Origin: Chloroflexota bacterium | Lineage (GTDB): Bacteria > Chloroflexota > Dehalococcoidia > Lucifugimonadales > JACPQL01 | NCBI GenBank assembly: GCA_016190445.1 | Contig: JACPQL010000035.1 | Span: 1 to 32,273, forward strand | DNA length: 32,273 nt | Direction of reading: 5' to 3' | Part shown: positions 24,148 to 32,137 of the stretch, piece by piece | Layout of the letters: each line of letters starts with the position of its first letter | How positions within the stretch are numbered: the stretch's first letter is position 1 | The notes under the pieces: generated by a model | Databases searched by the model: none | What the model was told of the DNA's origin: nothing | Seen by the model: only the letters and a program-made list of their open reading frames with translations | Made by a program: the position numbers and the translations under genes

Positions 24148-26760
24148 CTAATTCAGGACAAAGATGGAGTATTCGATCATCAATGCAGCTTCACCATTCT
24201 TCTTGCCCCATACAAGGACTGTGTAGACTCCTTTACCGTGTATGTTGAGCACGTCGCTCAAGTCCACATGAACAACGAAAGAGTTGCCCTGTACGCTCAA
24301 TACATTTGCGGTAACATGTGGAACAACGGCCTCACGGGTCTCGGGAGGAAGAACTTGCGTGACCCGAGGCAGACCCGAACACGAGTCTACAATCGGCTCT
24401 GTTGATGGACTTATCTTGTATGGGTCTGGATAGACAGTCCACTGTTCCCGTGTACTGTCCGTCGTGTAATAGTATCCGCCGCTGAGGGGCTTACGGACAA
24501 ATGCGACCGGGCGTTGACCTACAGTGTAGGAATGAGTTCTCTGAAGCTGCCCGATCGTGAGTGCGTGGGGAGGCTCGTCGTACCAGACTGCAATGAGCGC
24601 TTCATCATTCACCACGAACCCATCCTTCAAATATCCTGACATCCTCAGGATACCACCCGAAATCTGCGGAAGTTGGTGGAATTCCACGTAGTCGCCCTCG
24701 AACTGCTGCACAACCGAGCAAGTATACTGGTCACAGGCTATACCGAGGTTCACCTTCTTGTGCCACTTGTCCAAGATCGTTGCCCTGTGCCCCGGGCTCT
24801 CCATGAAGCCTTGCTGCTGCTTGCGAAGCTCATCCTTGATAGAGGTTATCTTCCTGTAGTTACAGCTCCTATCCAGTTTGTATGGCATACTACTAACGTT
24901 TTCCGCGTTGTTATTCTGACCACCGGCGAGAGTGTATCTCATGTACGGCTTCAGCCCGCTCAACTCCCAGTGTGATAGGTAACCCTTCTCTGGCATCTCC
25001 TCCGCGTGTTGTTGGGCCGCAGGGTTGTCACCAAGCGCCACAGGTGGCACCCCATTCTTTGCCCTGTCCGCGTTGATGAGCCCCAGCATGTACTCTCTGA
25101 GCGCTCTGAGCTCTTGTGCACGGGCATCGGGCGTGGCGGTTGGTGTTGGTGTTGGCCTCGGTGTCGGAGTGGGCGTGGGCGTTGGCGTGTGCGTCGGAGT
25201 AGGGAGGGGAGCGCTCGTAGGTGTAGGTGTAGGACACGAGAAGGGGATAGGGGTGGGGGTGGCCGTAGGGGTGGGAGTCCTTGTAGGAGTGGGTGCCGGT
25301 GTTGGAGAAGGGGTGGGCGTTGGTGTAGGGCGCCCAAGCGCTGCATCGAGGGCGGCTGCCCTGGCTTCTCCCAAGACCCGGACCGCCTCATCTCGACTGA
25401 TGCGGCCATTGACGTAGTTGCCAGTGGCCTGCTGGACCTCTTGCTCTGTGGGCGTGGGCGTAGGAGTGGGCCGTGGCGTAGGAGTTGGGGTGGGCGTTGG
25501 GGTGGCCGTAGGGGTTGGCGTCGGTGGGATACAGGGGGTTGGTGTGGGCGTGGATGTGGCCGTGGGGAGGGGTATGGCCAGCAGCGCAACGGTTGGAGTC
25601 GGCGAAGGCGTTGGCAGTGGAGTTGTTGGCGTGGGTGTGAGTGTGGGCAGAATGGCTGGAATGCTGATCCCATCGTCTTGGCGGGTCTGCGAGTGGGAGC
25701 GTTCATACTCTATGTAGCCGAACACAGCACCAGCGGCAGCCAAGATGAGCGCTGAAAATAGGAAGACATTCAGCCTTCCGGGTTGCGCGCGGGGCTTCTG
25801 CGACGTCTGGTCGGCGTCAGGTGTCCTCTCTTCTACTTCTGTGCGGACGTCGGTAGATGCATGATGCTTCGGGGGGTCGAATCGGGGCAGGCTTGCCAAG
25901 ACACCATAGCCCATTGAATAGCCGCATTTGTGACACCTGACGTGGCCTATGGCATACCCTGACCAATAGCTAGTCGGAGCAGAGGTATCCTTCTCGAACG
26001 CGATCGAACCGCACCTGGGACATGGAATGGGAGCCGGAGCCGCTGGCCGTTGCTCCCTGTCTTGTTCCCCGGTGGTTGGCTGGCCTTGTCCGCTGGTGGG
26101 GATGCTCGCCTGATCGGGTGCTCGCGCGGGTTTTGCTTCTTGCTTTGCATCTGGAGGTTCCTGTGGCTGTTCAGGCTTCTTCTCTGTCCGGGTGCTGGTC
26201 TGCTGCGCACCCACATGCCTCGAACACGACGGGTTCAGACACTCGTATGAGTCGCTGCCGGCTTTGCGAAAGAAGGACCTCTGTTTGCACTCAGGGCATT
26301 CCAGCAGCTCATATCTGGGTTGCCGGGTTGGTTCTCCGCCGTGTGGAACTCGGCTAACACCCTGGCCAAAACAATCGGGACACCTGGTGAGTCGTCCACC
26401 GCTACTCCGGGGTGTCTCGAAGAACTTGCCTTCTGACGTCCACGTTCCAACGACTTCACCTTTGCCGCCACACCTGGTGCATGGCAAGTATCCTTCATCA
26501 AAGCGCGCCTCATGCCTGCTGTTTATGTGCGCAAGAAGGTGGTTGGAACATAGCGGCCACCAGCACGTTTGGCACCTGCCGCGACTAACCTTTCCACATT
26601 CGTGGCACGAGGTTCCCTGCGGCTTCTGTCGTCCTTCGTCCCACCAGGGCGGACGAATACTAATGTCGCCAGACGGTCGTTGAGAGCCACAAAAAGAGCA
26701 GCTTGATTGGGCTGCGTAGACCGGGTTTCCGCAGTTGGGGCACTCTACAGGGTCGGCCAT
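24148..26760 (-). CDS. Membrane-anchored zinc-ribbon / Thr-Pro linker / CAP-domain protein
   Basis: An 870-residue protein of unusual build. The cytoplasmic part (about 1-329) has a zinc ribbon (C7, C10, C21, C24), a B-box-like cluster (C52, C55, C63, C66, C71, H74), two DnaJ-type CxxCxGxG motifs (C94/C97 and C127/C130), another ribbon (C155, C158, C174, C179), a Pro/Gln-rich stretch, and a last ribbon (C247, C250, C276, C279). One membrane helix lies at 330-351. Outside are two Thr-Pro tracts (about 373-438 and 478-543) separated by a helical segment (439-477), a CAP/SCP domain (about 548-692; H597, E620 in AEN, E654, H658), and an unrecognised C-terminal domain to 870. Base composition is less GC-rich than in its neighbours outside the TP coding. 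The substrate is unknown; a surface protein or receptor is inferred. Confidence 0.85.
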   Translation of the reverse strand: MADPVECPNCGNPVYAAQSSCSFCGSQRPSGDISIRPPWWDEGRQKPQGTSCHECGKVSRGRCQTCWWPLCSNHLLAHINSRHEARFDEGYLPCTRCGGKGEVVGTWTSEGKFFETPRSSGGRLTRCPDCFGQGVSRVPHGGEPTRQPRYELLECPECKQRSFFRKAGSDSYECLNPSCSRHVGAQQTSTRTEKKPEQPQEPPDAKQEAKPARAPDQASIPTSGQGQPTTGEQDREQRPAAPAPIPCPRCGSIAFEKDTSAPTSYWSGYAIGHVRCHKCGYSMGYGVLASLPRFDPPKHHASTDVRTEVEERTPDADQTSQKPRAQPGRLNVFLFSALILAAAGAVFGYIEYERSHSQTRQDDGISIPAILPTLTPTPTTPLPTPSPTPTVALLAIPLPTATSTPTPTPCIPPTPTPTATPTPTPTPTPRPTPTPTPTEQEVQQATGNYVNGRISRDEAVRVLGEARAAALDAALGRPTPTPTPSPTPAPTPTRTPTPTATPTPIPFSCPTPTPTSAPLPTPTHTPTPTPTPTPRPTPTPTATPDARAQELRALREYMLGLINADRAKNGVPPVALGDNPAAQQHAEEMPEKGYLSHWELSGLKPYMRYTLAGGQNNNAENVSSMPYKLDRSCNYRKITSIKDELRKQQQGFMESPGHRATILDKWHKKVNLGIACDQYTCSVVQQFEGDYVEFHQLPQISGGILRMSGYLKDGFVVNDEALIAVWYDEPPHALTIGQLQRTHSYTVGQRPVAFVRKPLSGGYYYTTDSTREQWTVYPDPYKISPSTEPIVDSCSGLPRVTQVLPPETREAVVPHVTANVLSVQGNSFVVHVDLSDVLNIHGKGVYTVLVWGKKNGEAALMIEYSIFVLN

Positions 26761-27074
26761 GTCGCCACCCCCGGTAAGCGGTGCTCAAAGCGCTTTCAAT
26801 ACGCGCCAGGGAGGCACGCCGCGCCTTTCAGGACTTGAGGTCAGTGCAGGCTGGGCCGTTCACCTGTGTGTGCACCGGTGCGCAGCGTTTTCACGCTTGC
26901 CGCGGCAACGCCGCGCTATACAAAACCTAGCCACGCGTCAATGCCACAAGCGCTGAATTTACGCCCATGGGCTGACGAGCACAGTAAGTAGGGTGGGTGA
27001 AACCCACCACGCAATCGGATATGTTGGCTGTCCGCAGAGCCCCACCATCTTCTGGGGATTGATCTGAGTGCAGG
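26761..27074. other. Intergenic region upstream of the CAP protein gene
   Basis: About 314 bp without a convincing gene. It holds two perfect palindromes, GCACCGGTGC (26872-26881) and TTGCCGCGGCAA (26897-26908). There is a poor minus-strand promoter candidate (TTGACG at 26936-26941, 15-bp spacer, TATAGC at 26915-26920) that could serve the CAP gene, and one copy of a 48-bp dispersed repeat. Confidence 0.5.
26981..27028 (+). repeat. 48-bp dispersed repeat, copy A
   Basis: It contains a GGTGGG-TGAAA-CCCACC hairpin and ends in TCGGATATGTTGGC. Copy B, at 28215-28262 in the same orientation, has three mismatches. The two copies bracket the HigBA pair and the repeat zone. Confidence 0.85.
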
Positions 27075-27386
27075 TCACACGCTCTGGGACCTCGCGAGGA
27101 CCTGGATTTCTCTGTCCAACCGATCCCCAAGCCGGTCCTTCTCGACGTCAAGGTCATACTGCGCCTGAAGGTTCAGCCAAAACCGGTCGGAAGTGGAGAA
27201 ATAGCGCGAGAGCCGGAGGGCGGTGTCCGCGGTTACAGCGCGCTTGCCATGGACAATCTCATTAATGCGTCTGGGCGGCACACCAATATCCTTGGCCAGA
27301 CGGTACTGGCTGATTCCCAAGGGTTTCAAAAACTCTTCAAACAGGACTTCGCCAGGATGGACTGGCGCTACTTTCCCATTGGACAT
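27075..27386 (-). CDS. higA: HigA-family antitoxin
   Basis: A 103-residue helix-turn-helix protein of the HigA (VapI-like) family. VHPGEVLFEEFLKPLGISQYRLAKDIGVPPRRINEIVHGKRAVTADTALRLSRYF at about 9-63 is the full family signature. It binds and neutralises the HigB ribosome-dependent mRNase and represses the operon. It lies 12 bp downstream of higB, the inverted toxin-first order typical of higBA, with AGGGAG upstream of its ATG. Intact. Confidence 0.93.
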   Translation of the reverse strand: MSNGKVAPVHPGEVLFEEFLKPLGISQYRLAKDIGVPPRRINEIVHGKRAVTADTALRLSRYFSTSDRFWLNLQAQYDLDVEKDRLGDRLDREIQVLARSQSV

Positions 27387-27398
27387 TGAACTGCTCCC

Positions 27399-27680
27399 TT
27401 AATGGTAGTCCACAATCTCTACCTCGTAAGCATCCCCGTCGCTCCAGCGGAAGCAGATCCTCCACTGGTCATTGATCCGAATGCTGTACTGACCTTCCCT
27501 ATCGCCTGATAGCCTCCCCAGCCGGTTGCCCGGCGGCGCGCGTAGGTCTTCCAGCGACTCCGCTGCGTGCAGGATGGCCAGCTTTCGTTGGGCAACACGC
27601 TGGACGTCAGCGGACAGCCTCCGCAGCCTCTCTCGGAGAAACACGCTCCTCGTGTCCTCGTTGCGGAAGCTTCTGATCAC
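27399..27680 (-). CDS. higB: HigB-family toxin (RelE fold)
   Basis: A 93-residue RelE-superfamily mRNase that cuts mRNA on the ribosome. Family segments are an N-terminal VIRSFRNEDTRSVF, a central RKLAILHAAESLEDLRAPPGNRLGRLSGDREGQYSIRINDQWRICF, and a terminal YEVEIVDYH. The frame extends upstream to 27737, but a GTG at 27678-27680 gives the normal family length and N-terminus. The promoter and operator lie inside the longer version, so the short start is preferred. Little or no Shine-Dalgarno is seen, which suggests a short-leader or weakly translated mRNA. Confidence 0.9.
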   Translation of the reverse strand: MIRSFRNEDTRSVFLRERLRRLSADVQRVAQRKLAILHAAESLEDLRAPPGNRLGRLSGDREGQYSIRINDQWRICFRWSDGDAYEVEIVDYH

Positions 27681-27689
27681 TGAACTATG

Positions 27690-27715
27690 ATAACGCGTGG
27701 CGTTATTATAGTCAA
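27690..27715 (-). promoter_or_regulatory. higBA promoter and autoregulatory operator
   Basis: On the minus strand, TTGAC is followed directly by TATAAT (hexamer at 27705-27710), the -10 box of higB. Overlapping it is a perfect 7-bp inverted repeat with a 3-bp centre, ATAACGC-GTG-GCGTTAT on the plus strand (27690-27706). A HigA dimer bound there would cover the transcription start. Confidence 0.7.
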
Positions 27716-28060
27716 GCGAATACTCGGCTAGTCGCACCTGCGGCCGATGGATTCCATGAAACGCCGCACGTCCTCCGACGTGATCACCTCCTCTATTGGG
27801 CCCAGGGCTATTCCCTCCTGGGCCTCGTGGGGGCCACCTCCTTGGGCTGAAATAGCTGGGTCATGGCCTGTCCTCCTCCTTCTCGGGTGCCAATGGCTGG
27901 CACGGTGCACACCACCATTGGCACGTGCCGTCAAAGGTGGGTCTTGAGCGTCCTAGTACCTACTATCAAGAATCAGCGCACAATTGGCAGCACCCAACCC
28001 CGCTCACACTGAGCTCCGACTTCATCGGAGTCTCGACATAGTCGGACCTGTCGAAAGGTG

Positions 28061-28120
28061 AGCCGCTCATGGTTCGACAAGCCTGTCCTAAGCCCGCCGA
28101 AGGGCTCACCACGAGCGGCT
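28061..28120. repeat. Palindromic intergenic repeat
   Basis: AGCCGCTCATGG (28061-28072) and CCACGAGCGGCT (28109-28120) are inverted arms of 12 bp with one mismatch around a 36-bp centre containing GTTCGACAAGCC. This is the GTTCGACAAG...GGCTCACCACGAGCGG type of dispersed repeat seen between genes in many bacteria. Confidence 0.7.
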
Positions 28121-28214
28121 GGTTATGACGCCTTTTTCCGCAAGCAAGTAATAGCTCACTTGCATAAGTCAGCGTGCGCAAGAGCGTACCCTGTGTTCCC
28201 GCTCGTATGGTTCG

Positions 28215-28262
28215 ACAGTAAGTAGGGTGGGAGAAACCCACCACGTGATCGGATATGTTGGC
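28215..28262 (+). repeat. 48-bp dispersed repeat, copy B
   Basis: Same orientation as copy A at 26981-27028, with three mismatches (one in the hairpin loop, two just after it). Both copies contain the GGTGGG/CCCACC stem and the TCGGATATGTTGGC tail. Confidence 0.85.
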
Positions 28263-28359
28263 ATGGTGGGACTTGCTACGCTTCACTCACCCTACCTGCT
28301 GGGCCGTTTGTGCGTGACATCTCGTATGGCGCCGCGACTTTACCTTGAACCAAAACCAA

Positions 28360-28386
28360 GGGGCCGGAGACGTCGTCTCCGGCCCC
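28360..28386 (-). terminator. Rho-independent-type terminator of the acyl-CoA dehydrogenase operon
   Basis: GGGGCCGGAGACG and CGTCTCCGGCCCC form a perfect 13-bp stem with a 1-nt centre (a 4-5-nt loop in practice). It lies 26 bp past the minus-strand stop at 28413 and is followed on that strand by TTGGTTTTGGTT, a moderately T-rich tail. Confidence 0.75.
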
Positions 28387-28412
28387 GGTTGCATTGCCGC
28401 GCTTTGGGGTGG

Positions 28413-29573
28413 CTACAGGCCCGCCAGCCGCGTCAGCCGGTCCTGGTGGTAGTTGGCGTCCCCAAAGGTCATCTCCCACACCTTGCACCGGCGGCTGTAC
28501 AACTGGAGGTCGTACTCCAGGGTGAGCCCGATGGCGCCGTGGCACTGGTGGCCCAGGGCGTAGAGGTGGCGGGTCGCCTCGCTGGTCCACCCCTTGGCCA
28601 TGGACACCATCCGGTCGGTCTCCGGGAGCCCCTCCGCCACGTGCCAGGCGGCCTCGAAGGTGATGGCCCTGCTGGACTCGGCATCCACCGCCATGTTGGC
28701 GCAGTGGTGCTGGATGGCCTGGAAGGCGCCGATGGGCCGCCCGAAGGCGACACGCGACTTGACGTACTCCACCGTCATCTCCAGCACCTTGTCCGCTGCT
28801 CCCACCATCATGGCGCAGGAGCCCACGGCGCCCCACTGGCTGATCTTGTCGAAGATGGCCGCTCCGCCGTCCACCTGGCCCAGCACCGCGTCCCGGCCCA
28901 CCTGCACGTTGTTGAAGGCCACCTCGTGCTGCGGGTCGTAGGCGATGGTCTTGAGCGGGGTCAGGCTGATGCCCCGGGCCGAGGTGGGCACGATGAACAT
29001 GGTGATGCCATCATCGGCGGTGGCAGTGCGCACGGCGCGGGGCCTGGCCGTCTTCTTGGTGCGTGCCGACACCAGAAGGGAGTCGGCGCTGTTGGCGTAG
29101 GGCACCAGCAGCTTGGTGCCGTTCAGAACAAAGCCGCCATCCCTGGCGGTGGCCTCTAGCTGCACGCCCGCCGTGTCGTACCGGACGCTGGGCTCCAGGG
29201 TAGCCAGCGACATGATGAGCTGGCCGTCACCTATCTTCTTCAGGTACTCCCTTTTCTGGGCAGGGGAGCCGAACTGCGCTATCGGCAGGCCGCACAGCGC
29301 CACGCTGGTAAAATAGGGGCCCGGCAGGCAGGCGCGGGCCATCTCCTCCAGCAGCAGGGCCACCGTCACAAAGTCCTGGCCGTCCCCACCGCTCTCCTCC
29401 GGGAAGGGCATGCGCAGCCAGCCCACCTGGGCCAGCCTCCGCCACAGCTCTGGGGTGAAGCCCCGCTCGTCATGCTCCATGGCCCTGACGAAGCTCTTGG
29501 GGCACTCCCGCTCCAGGAACTCCTTGGCGCTGGTCTTGATCATCTGCTGGGCTTCAGTCAGTCCAAAGTCCAT
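28413..29573 (-). CDS. Acyl-CoA dehydrogenase, probable non-catalytic or beta-type subunit
   Basis: A 386-residue flavoprotein-family member beginning MDFGLTEAQQMIKTSAKEFLERECP. The C-terminal signature QCHGAIGLTLEYDLQLYSRR and the region SRVAFGRPIGAFQAIQHHCANM are present. At both known catalytic positions the base is missing. By alignment the isovaleryl-CoA dehydrogenase Glu254 site is Gly (KISQWGAVG), and the MCAD Glu376 site is Gly (TFGDANYHQ). This sequence type resembles the small subunit of heterotetrameric FadE/ChsE enzymes, which pair with a catalytic partner. It is third in the three-gene operon, 33 bp after the middle gene, and followed by a strong terminator. The substrate is unknown. 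Confidence 0.88.
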   Translation of the reverse strand: MDFGLTEAQQMIKTSAKEFLERECPKSFVRAMEHDERGFTPELWRRLAQVGWLRMPFPEESGGDGQDFVTVALLLEEMARACLPGPYFTSVALCGLPIAQFGSPAQKREYLKKIGDGQLIMSLATLEPSVRYDTAGVQLEATARDGGFVLNGTKLLVPYANSADSLLVSARTKKTARPRAVRTATADDGITMFIVPTSARGISLTPLKTIAYDPQHEVAFNNVQVGRDAVLGQVDGGAAIFDKISQWGAVGSCAMMVGAADKVLEMTVEYVKSRVAFGRPIGAFQAIQHHCANMAVDAESSRAITFEAAWHVAEGLPETDRMVSMAKGWTSEATRHLYALGHQCHGAIGLTLEYDLQLYSRRCKVWEMTFGDANYHQDRLTRLAGL

Positions 29574-29606
29574 GCGTCTCTCCTTTTCGACATCGTAGAT
29601 GAAGGG

Positions 29607-30782
29607 CTAGCCCCTGGGCAGGCCCAGGCCCCTGGTGGCCACCACGTTCCTGTTGATCTCTGAGGTGCCGCTGCCGATGGTGCGGGCGAAGTTCTCCAGG
29701 TACTGGTTCTCGATCTTGCCATACAGGGGCGCCCACTTGGAGCCCGGCTCCAGGAGGCCGTAAGCGCCTATCATCTGCATCCCCACCTTGCACGCCCGCT
29801 GCATGAGGTCGGGGCCAAAGATCTTGGCTATGGATGACTCGCGGGTGGAAGGGATGCTCTTGGACTGCATCCACGCCACCTTGTAGATCATCATCTTGTA
29901 GCACTCCACAGCCATCATGATCTCCGCGAGCTGGTTGCGGATGCCTGGCCGGTCTATGACCTTCTGGCCGTCGAACTTGGCGACGCGAGCGTACTCCACC
30001 AGCCAGTCCGCAAGGCGCCGGGCATTGGCCAGCCGGTCCAGAGTGGCCCGCTGCACGTCCAGGGAGCCCATGGCCACGTAGAAGCCGCGCTCCCTCTCGC
30101 CTATGACGCAGCTCTTGGGCACCCGCATGTTGTCGAAGGTCACCAGGGCGCGGGAGCGACCCCACATCATGGGGACCTTGCTTATGGCGATGCCTGGAAC
30201 GTTCATGGGCCAGATGAGGAAGGAGATGCCCCGGTGCTTGGGCTGGTTCAGGTCGGTGCGTACGAGCCCGAACATGTAGTCGGGGCCGATGTGGGCACTG
30301 TTCCAGATTTTGGAGCCGTTGATGACGAAGTCGTCCCCGTCCTCCACGGCGTAGGTCTGGATGTTGGCCAGGTCGGAGCCGCCGCTGGGCTCGGAGTAGC
30401 CCTCGGCCCACTTCCACTTGACCTGGGCGAGGCCCGACAGGAAGTGTTTCTTCTGCTCGTCGGTGCCGTGGGCCATGAGGATGGAGGCAACCTGGTTGAC
30501 GGGCTGCCCTCCCGAGGGGAGCCCCCAGTAGGCCAGCTCCTCGGTCAGGACCATGTGCTTCATGTGGTCCCCTTGGCCACCATACTCCTTGGGCCAGTGC
30601 GGGACCAGCCAGCCCTTCTGGGCCAGTTTCCTCTGGAAGTCCATGGAGAAGACCACCCCATCGGGCTCCTCATAGTCCAGGAGGCGCTCCCTCTGATCCC
30701 AGTCGGGAGGGATCTGCTGCTTGATCCACGCTCTCGCCTCTTTTCGGAACGCCTCTACCTCAGGGTCCAGACGAAAGTCCAT
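29607..30782 (-). CDS. Acyl-CoA dehydrogenase, middle gene, catalytic Glu replaced
   Basis: A 391-residue acyl-CoA dehydrogenase starting MDFRLDPEVEAFRKEARAWI. The FAD/substrate motif YSEPSGGSDLANIQT is at about 129-143, and a FDNMRVPKSCVIGE segment follows. The closing segment GSGTSEINRNVVATRGLGLPRG is nearly shared with the upstream gene product, so these two are paralogues. At the isovaleryl-CoA dehydrogenase Glu position it has Gln244 (SLDVQRATL), and at the MCAD position Ser, so it may not be catalytic alone. It could be a heteromer partner or act on an unusual substrate. It lies 64 bp downstream of the first gene. Confidence 0.9.
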   Translation of the reverse strand: MDFRLDPEVEAFRKEARAWIKQQIPPDWDQRERLLDYEEPDGVVFSMDFQRKLAQKGWLVPHWPKEYGGQGDHMKHMVLTEELAYWGLPSGGQPVNQVASILMAHGTDEQKKHFLSGLAQVKWKWAEGYSEPSGGSDLANIQTYAVEDGDDFVINGSKIWNSAHIGPDYMFGLVRTDLNQPKHRGISFLIWPMNVPGIAISKVPMMWGRSRALVTFDNMRVPKSCVIGERERGFYVAMGSLDVQRATLDRLANARRLADWLVEYARVAKFDGQKVIDRPGIRNQLAEIMMAVECYKMMIYKVAWMQSKSIPSTRESSIAKIFGPDLMQRACKVGMQMIGAYGLLEPGSKWAPLYGKIENQYLENFARTIGSGTSEINRNVVATRGLGLPRG

Positions 30783-30846
30783 TCACTACCTCCTCGGTGC
30801 GATCTCCGGCCTTTGGCGGCCGTCCTTCTAGACTGGTGGCATCCGG

Positions 30847-32016
30847 CTAACCCCGGGGCAGGCCCAGCCCGCGGGTGGCTATGACATTGCGCTGTATCTG
30901 GTTGGTCCCCGCACCCACGCTGTCGTTGACTGTGGCCCGGTACAGCCACTCGATTTTACCATCAACGGGCGCGTGTGGTGAGCCCGTCTGGAGTTGTCCA
31001 TAGAGTCCCATAAGCTGCGTGCCCACATTAGCGATGCGCTGGTGCAGCTCCGAGGACCACACCTTGCTGGATGACGCCTCGTAGTTGGGCACCATCCCCT
31101 TTTCGATGAGCCATACGTCCCTGTAGGCGAACAGCCGGGCCACCTGGGCGTCCTCTGCCAGCTCCGCCAGCTTCTGCCGGACCACCGGGTTCCGGCTAAG
31201 GGGACTCCCATTGGCGCTTGTCTCCTGGGCCCACTGCACCAGGGCCCCCAGGGCCCGCATGCACCGGACGTACCAGTTGGCTGCCCCTGAGACGCGCTCG
31301 AAGTCGAGGGCCATGGCCACGTGGTACCAGCCCCGGTTCTTCTCGCCGATGAGCTGCCTCTTGGACACCCGCACGTTGTCGAAGAAGACCTCGTTGGTCC
31401 TGCCGTTGCCTATGGTCCACAGGGGTCGCACCAGCACACCCTCTGTCTGCATGGGGACGATGAACACCGAAAGGCCCCGGTGTTTGGGCTGGGTGGGGTC
31501 GGTGCGGGCCAGCAGCCAGATATGGGTGGCATAGTGGGCGGCTGAGGTAAACATCTTCTGGCCGTTGATTACGTAGTCGTCCCCGTCTTCCACTGCCCGG
31601 GTCTGAAGGGCTGCCAGGTCAGAGCCGCCGGTGGGCTCGGTGTAACCCAGGGCAAACTCTATCTCCCCCTTCAGGATAGGGGGCAGGTAGTCTCGCTTCT
31701 GCTCCTCGGTCCCCACCCGGATGAGGGTGGGCCCGATGAGGTTGAGGGCAGTATCGGGGAACCAGGCCCCCGCATAGCCCAACTCCTCCTGCCAGATGAA
31801 CTGGTCCAAGAAAGAGCGGCCCTGGCCGCCGTACTCCACCGGCCAGCCCATGGCCAGCCACCCCTTCTCGGCCACCTGGCGGACGAGTTGCTGCTCCTTG
31901 GGGCTTATCTCCACGTGGTTGCGCTCGGGGAAAGGGACAGGCTCCCACCGTTCTCGCAGGAACTGCCGCACCTCTTGGCGGAAGGCCTCCTGCTCTATCG
32001 TGAACCGGAACTCCAT
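30847..32016 (-). CDS. Acyl-CoA dehydrogenase, first gene, catalytic Glu present
   Basis: A 389-residue acyl-CoA dehydrogenase starting MEFRFTIEQEAFRQEVRQFL. YTEPTGGSDLAALQT is at about 125-139, FFDNVRVSKRQLIGE at 211-225, and E240 lies in MALDFERVSG, aligned with Glu254 of isovaleryl-CoA dehydrogenase. It ends GAGTNQIQRNVIATRGLGLPRG. It catalyses alpha,beta-dehydrogenation of an acyl-CoA, passing electrons to ETF. It is the promoter-proximal gene of the operon; a TAGGAAG site precedes the ATG. Chain specificity cannot be read; FadE26-like large-subunit enzymes (side-chain or branched substrates) are the nearest type by pattern. Confidence 0.92.
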   Translation of the reverse strand: MEFRFTIEQEAFRQEVRQFLRERWEPVPFPERNHVEISPKEQQLVRQVAEKGWLAMGWPVEYGGQGRSFLDQFIWQEELGYAGAWFPDTALNLIGPTLIRVGTEEQKRDYLPPILKGEIEFALGYTEPTGGSDLAALQTRAVEDGDDYVINGQKMFTSAAHYATHIWLLARTDPTQPKHRGLSVFIVPMQTEGVLVRPLWTIGNGRTNEVFFDNVRVSKRQLIGEKNRGWYHVAMALDFERVSGAANWYVRCMRALGALVQWAQETSANGSPLSRNPVVRQKLAELAEDAQVARLFAYRDVWLIEKGMVPNYEASSSKVWSSELHQRIANVGTQLMGLYGQLQTGSPHAPVDGKIEWLYRATVNDSVGAGTNQIQRNVIATRGLGLPRG

Positions 32017-32081
32017 GGCCTGCTTCCTACAGGAAACCCGCCTCTTCTTGGGAACGAGGACTGTTGCTCCCTGCGGTCGGT

Positions 32082-32110
32082 AGGATAGCCTCCACAGGAA
32101 GGGGTGTCAA
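32082..32110 (-). promoter_or_regulatory. Promoter of the acyl-CoA dehydrogenase operon
   Basis: The minus strand has TTGACA (32105-32110), a spacer of exactly 17 bp, and TATCCT (32082-32087). The start would be near 32075, giving a leader of about 58 nt before the first ATG. Confidence 0.7.
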
Positions 32111-32137
32111 GGCACGGCCCGTAGCCGGGCAGGGTAG

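Larger units (their letters stand above)
27738..28412. other. Repeat-filled non-coding region
   Basis: About 675 bp without a supported gene. A minus-strand frame ending at 27728 closes with a plausible GIALGPIEEVITSEDVRRFMES tail, but no start or domain is recognisable; it may be a gene remnant. The rest holds a CTCCGA/TCGGAG hairpin (28014-28030), a long palindromic repeat (28061-28120), copy B of the 48-bp repeat, and the terminator of the acyl-CoA dehydrogenase operon. Confidence 0.55.

Noticed and set aside
25130-25640. CRISPR array or tandem-repeat locus
   Set aside because: The repeated GTGGGCGTTGG-like units are short, irregular and in frame as Thr-Pro codons; there are no spacers of constant length and no cas genes.
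25006-25755. Plus-strand frames of Gly/Val-rich repeats opposite the CAP gene
   Set aside because: They are the complement of the Thr-Pro codon repeats, a known source of false Gly-Val ORFs.
27771-27800. 16S rRNA 3' end, suggested by GTGATCACCTCCTC on the plus strand
   Set aside because: Only about ten bases match and nothing upstream resembles rRNA. It is chance or a minus-strand ribosome-binding site.
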